Origin: Pseudomonas sp. Bc-h
GTDB lineage: Bacteria > Pseudomonadota > Gammaproteobacteria > Pseudomonadales > Pseudomonadaceae
Length of the DNA: 64,000 nt
Assembly (NCBI RefSeq): GCF_002080045.1
Contig: NZ_MUIN01000013.1
Location: 728-64,727 of the forward strand
Reading direction: 5' to 3'
The stretch's first letter is position 1. Every line of letters begins with the position of its first letter. Below, piece after piece: positions 17,133-26,709 of the stretch. The notes under the pieces are model-generated. The model was given only the letters and a program-made list of their open reading frames with translations, searched no databases and was not told the DNA's origin. Both the position numbers and the translations under genes were made by a program.

Positions 17133-17828
17133 TCAGGCGACGTCTACCAAGACGATTTCGCTGTCTTCGATGGCCGTGACCCGCAATACGCGCTCGTCTT
17201 CAACCGCCACACCATCTCGGGCCACGGCGCGCAGGCCGTTGACTTCAATGCTGCCAGTGGCAGGTACCAGATACGCGCGGCGGCCTTCATCCAGCGTGTA
17301 TTCGGCTGTTTCACCGGCCTTGAGGTTCGCGGCCACCAGGCGAGCATTGGCACGAATGCGCAGCTCGATATCGTCATCGGTCTTGCCGCTGGCCAGGGTC
17401 ACGAAGCCTTCGCGGTTGCCTTTCGGGAATGGCTTGGCACCCCAGGAAGGTGGCGCACCGACCTCGTCCGGCATGATCCAGATCTGGAAGATGCGGGTTT
17501 CCTTCGACTCAAGGTTGTACTCGCTGTGGGCCACGCCGGTGCCGGCACTCATCACTTGCACATCACCCGCTTCGGTTCGGCCACGGTTGCCCAGGCTGTC
17601 CTCGTGGGTGATAGCGCCTTCACGCACATAAGTGATGATTTCCATGTCGCGGTGCGGGTGACGCGGGAAGCCGGTGCCAGCTTGAATCACGTCGTCGTTC
17701 CACACTCGCAATTGGCCCCAGCTCATGCGGCTTGGGTCGTAGTAGTTGGCGAACGAAAAGTGGTGATGGGCGTTCAGCCAGCCGTGATCGGCGCCGCCAA
17801 GGGATTTGAAAGGTCGAAGTTGCAGCAT
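17133..17828 (-). CDS. Pirin-family bicupin protein
   Basis: Protein of 231 residues with two cupin domains. The N-terminal metal site is visible as FPRHPHRDMEIITYV and, about 45 residues later, VAHSEYN, giving the usual three His and one Glu. Bacterial pirins include quercetin 2,3-dioxygenase-like enzymes and redox-responsive regulators; which applies here cannot be told. The start at 17828 (MLQLRPFKSL) has GGAGGAACTG upstream; the ATG inside that GGAGG and the longer frame to 17906 are rejected. Confidence 0.9.
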   Translation of the reverse strand: MLQLRPFKSLGGADHGWLNAHHHFSFANYYDPSRMSWGQLRVWNDDVIQAGTGFPRHPHRDMEIITYVREGAITHEDSLGNRGRTEAGDVQVMSAGTGVAHSEYNLESKETRIFQIWIMPDEVGAPPSWGAKPFPKGNREGFVTLASGKTDDDIELRIRANARLVAANLKAGETAEYTLDEGRRAYLVPATGSIEVNGLRAVARDGVAVEDERVLRVTAIEDSEIVLVDVA

Positions 17829-18106
17829 GATCAGTTCCTCCATTAGCAGGGCCGGCCTAGGCAGCAGCGCCGCTGGTGATGACTCTTCAGTCGATGGAGC
17901 GATCATCTATCAATTATATATCGATAAAAAGCGTAATTTTTGCGTCATTATGATCGAAATATTAAATACTTATCGATTCCTCTATTTATCCTGTTACCTG
18001 CACTTGATCGGCTAACCCCCTGACCCGAAAGCATTTCGCTGGAGCTTGACGGCGAATGGGGCGACCATAGGCGCTTTGTCGTTGAACGCTGATATCCGGA
18101 GCCCGC

Positions 18107-20620
18107 GTGTCGCACGATTTCCCCACCGAGCCACCCCACCAGCTGCCGCCTGATCTGTCCGTCCCTGAGCGTCTGCCATTCTTCAAGCGTCTGTTGGCGC
18201 GGATGATCGGACGCGGTTTATCAAAAATGCAGGCCCAGCACGTGCCTTCGTGGACCCAGGGCCATGCCGATGGTTTTCTCAATGGTCACGCCGAGGGCAT
18301 GAACGAGGGTTATGCCGAAGGGCATCTGGACGGCATCGAAGAGGGCCGGCGTGTCCTGGTGATTCGTGACACCCGGCCCGAGGCGCATCGAGGGCCCCGG
18401 GTTGACGACCATCTGTTCGACGACTGGCGCCTGCCGCTTCCCAACGAACTGAAAAAACGCATCAAGGCCGATGTCGCCGAGAAGCTGCCTGCTCACGCGC
18501 AGCCGACCACGGCGCAATGGAAGATGATCTTCAGCGAAACACCCTCCACGTACGTCATCGCTGGCGCCGGGGCGGGCAAGTCCACCTCGCTGGTGCTCCG
18601 GGTCCTGCTGCTCGTTCACTATCTGGGCTTCGAGCTGGATTCGATGACCGTGGTGACCTTCACCCGCGAATCGCGCAAGGACTTCATCAACAAGCTGATC
18701 GAGATCATGGCGCTGTGGGGGCACGACCTTTCGCTGCGACAGGCCCGTGATGTGGTGCGCACCTTCCACTCGCGCATTCTGCCGCTGGTGCGCAGCCTGC
18801 CGGGCTTCGAACAGTTGCAGGCATTCGAAAACCTCAGCAGTCAGAGTGGTAACCTGTTCGGCGGCAACCTGCTTGACGATGGCGCCGACAGCAACCCGTT
18901 CGATCTGCGGATCAACGACGCACAGCGTCAGCAGATGAACCTCTGCTACCGCGATCTGTATGCCGCCAACCAGCGTTTCCGCGAGGTAATGGCGCCTTTG
19001 TACAGGCACTCGTTGCAACTCAAGGAGCTGGACCGCGATCACCCGGACGTGCAAAAACGCATTACCGTCATGGGGCTGTCGTCCAGGCGCGATGAAGAAC
19101 TGTGCGATGTGATCGAGGATTTGTGGATACGCGCCGGGGCCTGGCCGATTCAGGGCGTGGAGCCGATGCGTCAGACTGTCGAGGTCAGCGGACTGACCTT
19201 CCATGTGCATGGCTATGCCGCTGAACTGGACGCGTGGATCGTGCTGGGTTTCGACCCCAGCGAAGACCAGCACCTGCGCCGTCCGGACGCCAAACTGCCA
19301 GTCTGGGCCGAATGGGTGATCAAGCGCACGCTGTTCCAGGCCTTCTGCCGCAAGCCGGTGATCTGGCTGGAGAACTACGAAGCGTCGCGCGGCATGATGC
19401 AGTCGCTCTCTGGCGCGGCAGTGGCGGGGCCGGGCTTCGACTACAAGGTCAAGGGCGAGCTGAGTGCGGCGCCTTTGCTGGACTGCTTCGTGGCAGCTGC
19501 CGGGTTCATCGAGAACCTCGGGCTGGACGTTCCGGACGCCGTGTCGCAGATGAGTTTTTCCGATCAGGACCCGGACCGGTTCTTCTTCGAAGGCCTGAGC
19601 CTGTTCTGGAAAGCCTTCGAGGATCACTTGCTGGAGCAGACGCCGCCGGTGATGACTTATAACCGGATGTTTTCGCTGTTCGGGGAAAACTCCCCGGAAA
19701 ACCTCAAGCTGGTCAGCGACGAAGGGCTGCGGCCACTGTCGCACTTGATGATCGACGAGTTTCAGGACGTCTCGCCGCAGATCGTTTCGTGGATCCGCGC
19801 CACGCTTCGGGAGATCCGCAGCCGAGGGCCGGCGTTGCATGTCGGCCGTGGCGCGCAGCGATCCTCGTTGTTGTGTGTGGGGGACGACTGGCAGTCGATC
19901 TATGGCTGGCGCGGCAGTTCGCCGAAGTTCTTCATGGAATTCCCCAAGGAGTTCCCGTCGCCGGGCACCACCAAGGTCATGCTCAGCGACAACTTCCGCA
20001 GCCATCAGCACATCATCGACGCTGCCGAACATATCGTGCGTGCGGCTCCGGCGATCAGCGGCAAGAAGGCCAGGGCCAGCGGCCCGGTCCAGGAGTTGCT
20101 GCCGGTCACGGTGCTGGATCGTGATGACGATCGTCTGGTGGCCAGCCTGATCGAGCATTACAACGCCGGGGATTCGGTGCTCCTGCTGTATCGTAAAGGC
20201 AGCGAGCGCAGCAAATTGCCGGAGGCGTTGCAGGCGGTGGTCAATGCCGACTACGCCTTGCCGCCCCAAGAGCGTCGCCTCAAGCAACTGACCTACCACA
20301 GCTCCAAGGGTTTGCAGGCCGACGCAGTATTCCTGCTCGGCGATTGCCAGCACCTGACCCAGTCGCCTTACAAGAATCAGGTTTACCAGATGGCAGGTCT
20401 GGGCAAGGAGGGCGATCTGGAAGCGTTCGATCACGCGCAGAAAGATGAGGTGCTACGCCTGGCCTATGTCGCCATCACCCGCGCGGTGCGCCATTGCTAT
20501 TGGTTCATCGATGCGGCGGGCAATGACGACGCCGCGATTCCCAAGGCCTCGGCGCGGATTGCCGGGGACAAGGCGTTTTTCGAGGATCGGCGTGGGGTTG
20601 TACAGGAGTCGCGAGAATGA
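18107..20620 (+). CDS. UvrD/Rep-like superfamily 1 DNA helicase with N-terminal Gly-x3 repeat
   Basis: Probable ATP-dependent DNA helicase of 837 residues. It shows Walker A AGAGAGKST (residues 152-160), motif Ia VVTFTRESRKDF, Walker B LMIDEFQDVSPQ near 547-558, motif III GDDWQSIYGWRGS, motif V LTYHSSKGLQADAVF and motif VI AYVAITRAVRH. Between helicase motifs II and Ia is a long insertion. The first 150 residues are not helicase; residues 52-80 repeat Gly every fourth residue (GHADGFLNGHAEG...). The start is a GTG after CGGAG. It stands alone between repeats, so its repair role is unassigned. Confidence 0.87.
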   Translation: MSHDFPTEPPHQLPPDLSVPERLPFFKRLLARMIGRGLSKMQAQHVPSWTQGHADGFLNGHAEGMNEGYAEGHLDGIEEGRRVLVIRDTRPEAHRGPRVDDHLFDDWRLPLPNELKKRIKADVAEKLPAHAQPTTAQWKMIFSETPSTYVIAGAGAGKSTSLVLRVLLLVHYLGFELDSMTVVTFTRESRKDFINKLIEIMALWGHDLSLRQARDVVRTFHSRILPLVRSLPGFEQLQAFENLSSQSGNLFGGNLLDDGADSNPFDLRINDAQRQQMNLCYRDLYAANQRFREVMAPLYRHSLQLKELDRDHPDVQKRITVMGLSSRRDEELCDVIEDLWIRAGAWPIQGVEPMRQTVEVSGLTFHVHGYAAELDAWIVLGFDPSEDQHLRRPDAKLPVWAEWVIKRTLFQAFCRKPVIWLENYEASRGMMQSLSGAAVAGPGFDYKVKGELSAAPLLDCFVAAAGFIENLGLDVPDAVSQMSFSDQDPDRFFFEGLSLFWKAFEDHLLEQTPPVMTYNRMFSLFGENSPENLKLVSDEGLRPLSHLMIDEFQDVSPQIVSWIRATLREIRSRGPALHVGRGAQRSSLLCVGDDWQSIYGWRGSSPKFFMEFPKEFPSPGTTKVMLSDNFRSHQHIIDAAEHIVRAAPAISGKKARASGPVQELLPVTVLDRDDDRLVASLIEHYNAGDSVLLLYRKGSERSKLPEALQAVVNADYALPPQERRLKQLTYHSSKGLQADAVFLLGDCQHLTQSPYKNQVYQMAGLGKEGDLEAFDHAQKDEVLRLAYVAITRAVRHCYWFIDAAGNDDAAIPKASARIAGDKAFFEDRRGVVQESRE

Positions 20621-20624
20621 CTCG

Positions 20625-20690
20625 GTAGCAGCACGGCTTGACGGCGGTGGCGAGCCTGAGGAATCCACCGCCGCAAGCCGGACTGCTACA
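20625..20690. repeat. REP element (GTAGCAGC.CGGCTTG type)
   Basis: Inverted arms GTAGCAGCACGGCTTG and CAAGCCGGACTGCTAC. Close relatives occur at 23283, 34457, 47261, 48901 and 53486 in this window. Confidence 0.8.
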
Positions 20691-20720
20691 GGGGACTGAC
20701 GAGGCGCTGGCTGGGTGAGG

Positions 20721-20984
20721 TCAAGCCTGGTTCAGATACAGCGTCTGCTGCGGGGCAAAGGTTTCGAGCTCAAGCTCGATGGCCTCGATGATCCGCTCCA
20801 CGTCCATGGCATTCATCACCGTCTGGCAGGGTATACCCGCGATGGCGATCACCGTTTCACCGCTGGCCCGGTCGAACAGGCGCGCGACCATACTGCTGGG
20901 TGCGTCCATGTTGGCTTCGAAGCCAACCGGATGAAAATGCCAGCGCATCAGCTGGCAGGCATTGGGAAACGTGACTTTGTTCAT
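20721..20984 (-). CDS. DUF1652 domain protein
   Basis: Small protein of 87 residues beginning MNKVTFPNACQLMRWHFHPV and continuing with MDAPSSMVARLFDRASGE and the conserved CQTVMNAMDVERIIEAIE block. This matches the short DUF1652 family found mainly in Pseudomonas, whose role is unknown. The start at 20984 has GAGGTG seven bases upstream; the longer frame to 21098 is rejected. It is a lone gene convergent with the helicase, separated by a REP element. Confidence 0.8.
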   Translation of the reverse strand: MNKVTFPNACQLMRWHFHPVGFEANMDAPSSMVARLFDRASGETVIAIAGIPCQTVMNAMDVERIIEAIELELETFAPQQTLYLNQA

Positions 20985-21630
20985 GGGGCCCACCTCGTTC
21001 AATCGAGCAATTCTTAAAGCTCCGCAGGGCAGGAAAACGGTGTCTGTACGCTTGCTTCGAAGAACGGCCAACGCGTGAGCCAGAGCATCGCGTTGCATTG
21101 TTCTGTATGACGTACGTCGAAGCGTGGATCCATAGTTCTTGAGTCAGGTAAAGGTAGCACCGACTTCTGACATGGATGGGAAAATAATCCTACAGAAAGA
21201 AATAATTTACGTTTCCTTGAGGTCCGTCATATTCCGTTATAGCTGCACGACACTTCCAGTTGCTGCTGAATCGTTATTTGAAGATAAGGCATACGGCCAT
21301 CATTTCCACTGCCGCTCAGGCAGTGACGCAGGATAACCGCCTCGTGTGAAATCCAGATGAAAAATCACAACTTTGAGCCAGATGTAACACGGAGTTAACA
21401 CGCAAACGTTTTCTTTTTAATGTCGGATACAACAAAACCCACGTTTTAAAAAAACATTAAAGAGGACTGAATAAATAGGCGGGTCTGGCCGATAGAACAG
21501 ATGGCGCAGGAGAATTGCCATGGCAGCATTTCACATGGCGGCCATCATTTACCGAAGAGACGAACTGCAGTTTCTGGTGTTTGATCTTCGCATGGACGCA
21601 CTCAGCCGGATCTTTCAAGAGAGACATTCC

Positions 21631-23256
21631 ATGTCGATAAGAAACATGAACATCGCACCGCGTGCATTTCTGGGGTTCGCCTTCATCGCCGTACTGGTGA
21701 TCGGGTTAGGCTTTTTTGCGCTCAATCGCATGTCGGTCATTCGACAGGCGACCACCGACATGGAAACCAATCAGCTGCCCAGCGTGGGTTATCTGGGCAA
21801 CATGCTGGAGAACACGCTGCGCCTGCGCATCACCTCGTTCCGCACCCTGGTCAACCGTGAGCCCGCCGCCCTGCGGGAAACGGATGGGCGTATCGCCGAG
21901 CTGATCGGCAAGTTGCAAGACGCTAAAAAGAACTACGCCGCGTTGCCTGCCGAGGGCGAAGAGTTGGCGGTTTATCGTCAATTTGAAGCAACCCTGGCCA
22001 CCTTTCTTGATGTTCAGGCACAGGTGCTGGACCTGTCTCGTCAGGAAAAGATGGAAGAGATGCGCAACTTGATCAACACGCGCATGAAAGACGCCACCGA
22101 CCTCATGGGCGTGCAGCTTAATCAGCTCATCACCATTAATAAGCAAAGCGCGGCCGAGGCAACCGTTGTTTCAAAACAACAATATGACGGCGCTAATATC
22201 GGCGTTATTTCGGTGTCGGTCATTGCCGCACTCATGACCATCTTTCTGGCCTGGCTGCTGACTAAAAGTATCGTTAACCCGCTGTCTAGAGCGGTGCGTG
22301 TTGCCGAAGAAATTGCTGCTGGCGATCTGACCCGACCTATTGAAGTCGACGGCAAGGATGAAGCCACACAGCTGTTGAAGGCTTTGGCGACCATGCAGCA
22401 AAACCTGCGTAAGACCATCGAGCTGATTTCCGGCTCGGCCACGCAACTGGCCTCTGCGGCGGAAGAGCTTAGTGCGGTAACGGAAGAATCCTCTCGTGGC
22501 CTGCAACAACAGAACAATGAAATCGAACAGGCCGCGACGGCCGTCAACGAAATGACCGCAGCGGTTGAGGAGGTGGCGCGCAATGCGGTGTCGACATCCG
22601 AAGCCTCGCAGCGATCCAATCAGACTGCGCGTCAGGGCCGTGATCGAGTGGTCGAGACCGTCAAATCGATTCAGGACATGACCCAGCAGATTCAGGCGAC
22701 CACCGGCCTGGTGGAAGGTCTGGCGGAGCAGGGGCGCGATATCGGCAAGGTGCTGGATGTGATTCGCTCCATCGCCGAGCAGACCAACTTGCTGGCGCTC
22801 AACGCCGCCATCGAAGCGGCACGCGCCGGTGAAGCAGGGCGCGGTTTTGCGGTGGTGGCCGACGAGGTGCGGGCGCTGGCCCATCGCACGGCGCAGTCGA
22901 CTACTGAAATCGAGCAGATGGTGGCCGGCATCCAGACCCGCACCGGCGATGCGGTGCAGTCGATGTCGCGCAATACCGACAGCACGCGCAGCACCTTGAG
23001 CCTGGCCAATTCGGCGGGTGACGCACTGGAACTCATTACCGAGGCGATTTCGCAGATCAACGAGCGCAATCTGGTCATTGCCAGTGCTTCGGAGGAGCAG
23101 GCGCAGGTGTCGAGGGAAGTGGATCGCAACCTGGTGAACATTCGCGATCTGGCGGCCCAGACCGCAGCGGGTGCCAACCAGACCAGCGCCGCCAGCCACG
23201 AACTGTCGCGTCTGGCGGTGGATCTGAAGGCGATGGTGACGCGTTTTGTGATTTGA
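21631..23256 (+). CDS. Transmembrane methyl-accepting chemotaxis protein
   Basis: Chemoreceptor of 541 residues in the classical layout. TM1 is about residues 11-32 (AFLGFAFIAVLVIGLGFFAL), followed by a ~155-residue periplasmic four-helix-bundle (4HB_MCP) sensor. TM2 is about 190-211, then HAMP (KSIVNPLSRAVRVAEEIAAG) and a full signalling domain with EQTNLLALNAAIEAARAGEA and GRGFAVVADEVRALA. It ends MVTRFVI, without a CheR-binding pentapeptide. The start at MSIRNMNIAPRA is the family-typical one; an upstream ATG at 21520 would add 37 residues ahead of TM1 and is less likely. Confidence 0.93.
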   Translation: MSIRNMNIAPRAFLGFAFIAVLVIGLGFFALNRMSVIRQATTDMETNQLPSVGYLGNMLENTLRLRITSFRTLVNREPAALRETDGRIAELIGKLQDAKKNYAALPAEGEELAVYRQFEATLATFLDVQAQVLDLSRQEKMEEMRNLINTRMKDATDLMGVQLNQLITINKQSAAEATVVSKQQYDGANIGVISVSVIAALMTIFLAWLLTKSIVNPLSRAVRVAEEIAAGDLTRPIEVDGKDEATQLLKALATMQQNLRKTIELISGSATQLASAAEELSAVTEESSRGLQQQNNEIEQAATAVNEMTAAVEEVARNAVSTSEASQRSNQTARQGRDRVVETVKSIQDMTQQIQATTGLVEGLAEQGRDIGKVLDVIRSIAEQTNLLALNAAIEAARAGEAGRGFAVVADEVRALAHRTAQSTTEIEQMVAGIQTRTGDAVQSMSRNTDSTRSTLSLANSAGDALELITEAISQINERNLVIASASEEQAQVSREVDRNLVNIRDLAAQTAAGANQTSAASHELSRLAVDLKAMVTRFVI

Positions 23257-23282
23257 CCTCACCTGTGGGGTGATGAACGTCT

Positions 23283-23350
23283 GTAGCAGTGTCTGGCGCG
23301 CCGGCGGTATCGATGTTGATGACGCCACCGCCGGCAAGGCGGACTGCTAA
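23283..23350. repeat. REP element (GTAGCAGT type)
   Basis: Arms GTAGCAGTGTCTGGCGCGCC and GGCAAGGCGGACTGCTA with the internal GCCACCGCCGGC box shared with the other REP copies. It lies between convergent genes. Confidence 0.75.
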
Positions 23351-23353
23351 AAA

Positions 23354-24334
23354 TCAGCGATTCCAGAGTTCTTCATTCACCAGATTCGCTGGCCGTTCTC
23401 CGGCCAGCGCGCTGAGCAGGTTGTCCACGGCACAGCTCGCCATGGCCTCCCGGGTTTCGTGGGTGGCCGAGCCCATGTGCGGCGTCGCCACGACGTTGTC
23501 GAGTTTCAACAGTGGCGAATCCGCAGCGATAGGCTCACGCTCGAACACATCCAGACCCGCCGCGCGGATCTGCTTGTTCTGCAGCGCGTGAATCAGTGCC
23601 TGTTCGTCCACCACCTTGCCCCGTGCGATATTGATGAAGATCGTCTCGGGGCGCATCTGCGCGAACTGCTCGGCGCCGATCAGCCCTTCGGTCTCTGCGG
23701 TCAACGGCAGGGTCAGGCAGACAAAATCCGCTTCCTGCAACAGCGCCTCCAGGCTCCGGTACTGGGCATTGAAGCGCGCTTCCACCGCGGGTTTGCGCGA
23801 ATGGCTGTGGTAGATCACCGGCATGCCGAACCCGAAGTGGCCCCGTCGTGCGACCGCTTCACCGATCCGCCCCATGCCGATGATCCCGAGCTTTTTGCCG
23901 TGCACATCGGTGCCGAAATGCTTCGCTCCGAGGTTCTGGGTCCACTGGCCGTCACGCACCATGCTCGCCAGTTCCACCACACGCCGGGCGGTGGCCATGA
24001 TCAGCGCAAACCCGGTGTCGGCGGTGGTTTCGGTCAGCACGTCCGGGGTGTTGGTGAGCAAAATGCCGCGCGACGTCAGGTAGTCGATGTCGTAGTTGTC
24101 GACACCCACCGAAACGCTCGAAACGGCCTTGAGCTTCGGTGCGAGATCAAGCAGTTGCGCGTCGAGTTTGAGGCTGGCCCCAAGCAAACCGTCCGCTTGC
24201 GGCAGGGCATCGCGCAATCGGGCGATGCCGTCAGGGCCTTTGGGATCGTCGATCAGGGTGACTTGCGCCTGTGCCTCCAGGCGCTCCATCAGGGGCGCCG
24301 AGAGTTTTTTGTAGAGAACGACATGCTTGTTCAT
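23354..24334 (-). CDS. kguD: 2-ketogluconate 6-phosphate reductase KguD (D-2-hydroxyacid dehydrogenase)
   Basis: NAD(P)H-dependent D-2-hydroxyacid dehydrogenase of 326 residues. The Rossmann fingerprint is LGIIGMGRIGEAVARRG (near 145-161). The catalytic Arg is in INIARGKVVDEQAL, the Glu in FEREPI, and the His in ATPHMGSATHETR. In the kgu pathway it reduces 2-keto-6-phosphogluconate to 6-phosphogluconate for the Entner-Doudoroff route. It lies 15 bp after kguT as the last gene of the operon. Taken alone the sequence could be a glyoxylate/2-ketogluconate reductase; the context makes KguD the better call. Confidence 0.9.
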   Translation of the reverse strand: MNKHVVLYKKLSAPLMERLEAQAQVTLIDDPKGPDGIARLRDALPQADGLLGASLKLDAQLLDLAPKLKAVSSVSVGVDNYDIDYLTSRGILLTNTPDVLTETTADTGFALIMATARRVVELASMVRDGQWTQNLGAKHFGTDVHGKKLGIIGMGRIGEAVARRGHFGFGMPVIYHSHSRKPAVEARFNAQYRSLEALLQEADFVCLTLPLTAETEGLIGAEQFAQMRPETIFINIARGKVVDEQALIHALQNKQIRAAGLDVFEREPIAADSPLLKLDNVVATPHMGSATHETREAMASCAVDNLLSALAGERPANLVNEELWNR

Positions 24335-24349
24335 CGAATGATTTCCAGA

Positions 24350-25666
24350 TCAGGGATGCGCAGGCGTGCGACGAACATTCGGCTCATCGCGCACCGGTTT
24401 TGTGGAGTTGTCCGGTTTGAGCAGCAGGGTCAGCACCACCGAAACCAGCAGCGCGCCGCTCATGAACAGGTAGGACGCGCTCAGGGTGCCAGTGGCGCCG
24501 TTGAGGTAACCGACCAGATACGAACCGGCAAACGAGCCCAGTGCACCGAGGCTGTTGATCAGCGCCATGGCGCCGCCCGCGACGTTCACGGGGAGGATTT
24601 CCGGCACAATCGCAAAGAACGGACCATAAGGCGCGTACATGCAGGCGCCGGCGATCACCAGTAGCGTGTAGGACCACCAGAAATGCTCGGTGCCCAGCGC
24701 ATAGGAGCCGTAGAACGCGATGGCGGCCAGCAGCAGCGGTGGCCAGACGAACAGTTTGCGTTTCTGCAGTTTGTCCGAGGCCCAGGACACCAGCACCATG
24801 CCGATCACCGCTGCCAGATATGGCAGCGCCGACAGCCAGCCGGCCTCGACCATGTCCATCTGCATGCCTTTTTTGATGATGGTTGGCAGCCACAGCACGA
24901 AACCGTACACGCCGATGCTCCAGCAGAAATACTGCGCAGCCAGCAGCAGGACTTTCGGCGAGCGGAAGGCTTCGGCGTAGTTCTTCACCGGTTTGATGCC
25001 AACCTGTTCGGCGTCCAGACGCGCTTGCAGTTCAGTTTTCTCTTCAGCGGTCAGCCACTTGGCCTGAGCCGGGCGCTCGTCCACCAGACGCCACCAGATA
25101 AAGGCCCAGATCACCGCAGGCAGACCTTCGACGATGAACATCCAGCGCCAGCTGAAATGCGCCACCAGATAACCCGACACGACCGACATCCAGAGCATGG
25201 TCACCGGGTTGCCGAGGATCAGCACGGTGTTGGCCCGGGAGCGTTCAGCCTTGGTGAACCAGTAGCAGAGGTACACCAGCATTGCCGGCATCACCGCCGC
25301 TTCGACCACGCCGAGCATGAAGCGAATGCCGATCAGCATGTAGGCGTTGGAGACGATCCCGGTCAGGGTCGCCAGGCCACCCCAGAGAATCAGGCTGACG
25401 AAGATCAGCTTCTTCACGCTCTTCTTCTGCGCGTAGATCGCGCCAGGTACTTGAAAGAAGAAGTAGCCGAGGAAGAACAGCGCACCCAGCAACGACGACA
25501 TGCCGGGGGTGATGTGCAGGTCTTCGGCCATGCCCGAGGCTGCGGCGAAGCCGTAGTTGGCGCGGTCCAGATAGGCCAGGCTGTAGGTGATGAACACGAT
25601 CGGCATGATTAGCAGCCAGCGACGTTTGAGGCCGGCGTGCTTGACGTTTTCGAGTAGCTTTTCCAT
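24350..25666 (-). CDS. kguT: 2-ketogluconate transporter KguT (MFS)
   Basis: Major facilitator permease of 438 residues with about 12 membrane helices. It belongs to the anion:cation symporter branch, as in hexuronate/2-ketogluconate carriers: TM1 contains YSLAYLDRANYGFA. It should import 2-ketogluconate formed in the periplasm from gluconate. The start at MEKLLENVKH has AGGGAG upstream; the extra 20 codons before it are rejected. It sits between kguK (77 bp) and kguD (15 bp). Confidence 0.92.
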   Translation of the reverse strand: MEKLLENVKHAGLKRRWLLIMPIVFITYSLAYLDRANYGFAAASGMAEDLHITPGMSSLLGALFFLGYFFFQVPGAIYAQKKSVKKLIFVSLILWGGLATLTGIVSNAYMLIGIRFMLGVVEAAVMPAMLVYLCYWFTKAERSRANTVLILGNPVTMLWMSVVSGYLVAHFSWRWMFIVEGLPAVIWAFIWWRLVDERPAQAKWLTAEEKTELQARLDAEQVGIKPVKNYAEAFRSPKVLLLAAQYFCWSIGVYGFVLWLPTIIKKGMQMDMVEAGWLSALPYLAAVIGMVLVSWASDKLQKRKLFVWPPLLLAAIAFYGSYALGTEHFWWSYTLLVIAGACMYAPYGPFFAIVPEILPVNVAGGAMALINSLGALGSFAGSYLVGYLNGATGTLSASYLFMSGALLVSVVLTLLLKPDNSTKPVRDEPNVRRTPAHP

Positions 25667-25743
25667 TTCAGGCTCCCTGAGCATGTTGTTTTTGTCGCAG
25701 CAGGTGAATGGGAACAGTGTGTGCACGCAAATGAATGAGCGAA

Positions 25744-26709
25744 TCAGGCGGTCTGTCGTCGCGGGGATTCGTTGAGTTCGGCGGCTTGCAATGCGGCGCG
25801 GGTGGGCAGGCCCTCCATGTCGCCACGGCTCTGAACCGCCTGGCTACCGACCCAGTTACCCCGCGCCGTCGCTTGAGCGAAGCCGAGGTTTTCCAGCAGG
25901 GCGCTGATCACGCCCACCGCGAAGCCGTCGCCCGCGCCAACCGTATCGATGACCTTGGCCACTGGAACGCCCGGCACGAAGGCCTCGTTCAGCTGGGTGC
26001 GGTAATACGCGCCTTTTGCGCCGAGCTTTATCACTACCGCCTCGACGCCCATGTCCAAATAAAATTTTGCGATGTCGGCAGGGGTGTCGTAGCCGGTCAG
26101 CAATTCGCCTTCGGCCATGCCTGGCATGACCCAGTGCGCCAGACTCGCCAGATGGTTGACCTCGCGAATCATCACAGCCTGACTGGACCACAGCGAAGGC
26201 CGCAGATTGGGGTCGAACGAGACACTGCGTCCGGCATCGCGCATCTGCGTCATCAGCACATGGGACAGCTCGCGGCAGGTATCCGACAGCGCCGCCGGAA
26301 TGCCAGTAGCGTGCAGGTGCCGCGCCTTGAGCAGGTCGGGAACGATGTCGTTCACCGAAAGATGGCTGGCCGCCGAACCGCGACGGAAGTATTCGACCAC
26401 CGGGTCGGCGCCTTCCAGCTCCAGCGACTTGAACTGAAAGCCGGTCGGGTGCGCGGGGTCGACCGCCACATGGCTGCAATCGACGCCTTCCTGTTGCAGG
26501 CTGTCGGTCACGAAGCGGCCCATCGAGTCGTTGCCGACCCGGCTCAGCCACGCCACCTTGAAACCCAGCCGCGACAGGCCGATGGCAACGTTGCTGTCGG
26601 CGCCGGCGATGCGCTTCTCGTAATGACGAACCTGAGCCAGATCGCCGGTCTGTTCGGCGACCAGCATGGTCATGGTTTCGCCGAAGGAAAGGATATCGAT
26701 CTCAGACAT
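25744..26709 (-). CDS. kguK: 2-ketogluconate kinase KguK (PfkB family)
   Basis: Ribokinase/PfkB-fold sugar kinase of 321 residues that phosphorylates 2-ketogluconate at C6. The N-terminal GETMTMLVAE and AGADSNVAIGLSRLG substrate region and the C-terminal VIDTVGAGDGFAVGVISALL, with the anion hole and catalytic Asp, are clear. Its ATG overlaps the end of kguE by eight bases. Other KDG-kinase-like activities are conceivable from sequence alone; the operon supports KguK. Confidence 0.92.
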   Translation of the reverse strand: MSEIDILSFGETMTMLVAEQTGDLAQVRHYEKRIAGADSNVAIGLSRLGFKVAWLSRVGNDSMGRFVTDSLQQEGVDCSHVAVDPAHPTGFQFKSLELEGADPVVEYFRRGSAASHLSVNDIVPDLLKARHLHATGIPAALSDTCRELSHVLMTQMRDAGRSVSFDPNLRPSLWSSQAVMIREVNHLASLAHWVMPGMAEGELLTGYDTPADIAKFYLDMGVEAVVIKLGAKGAYYRTQLNEAFVPGVPVAKVIDTVGAGDGFAVGVISALLENLGFAQATARGNWVGSQAVQSRGDMEGLPTRAALQAAELNESPRRQTA

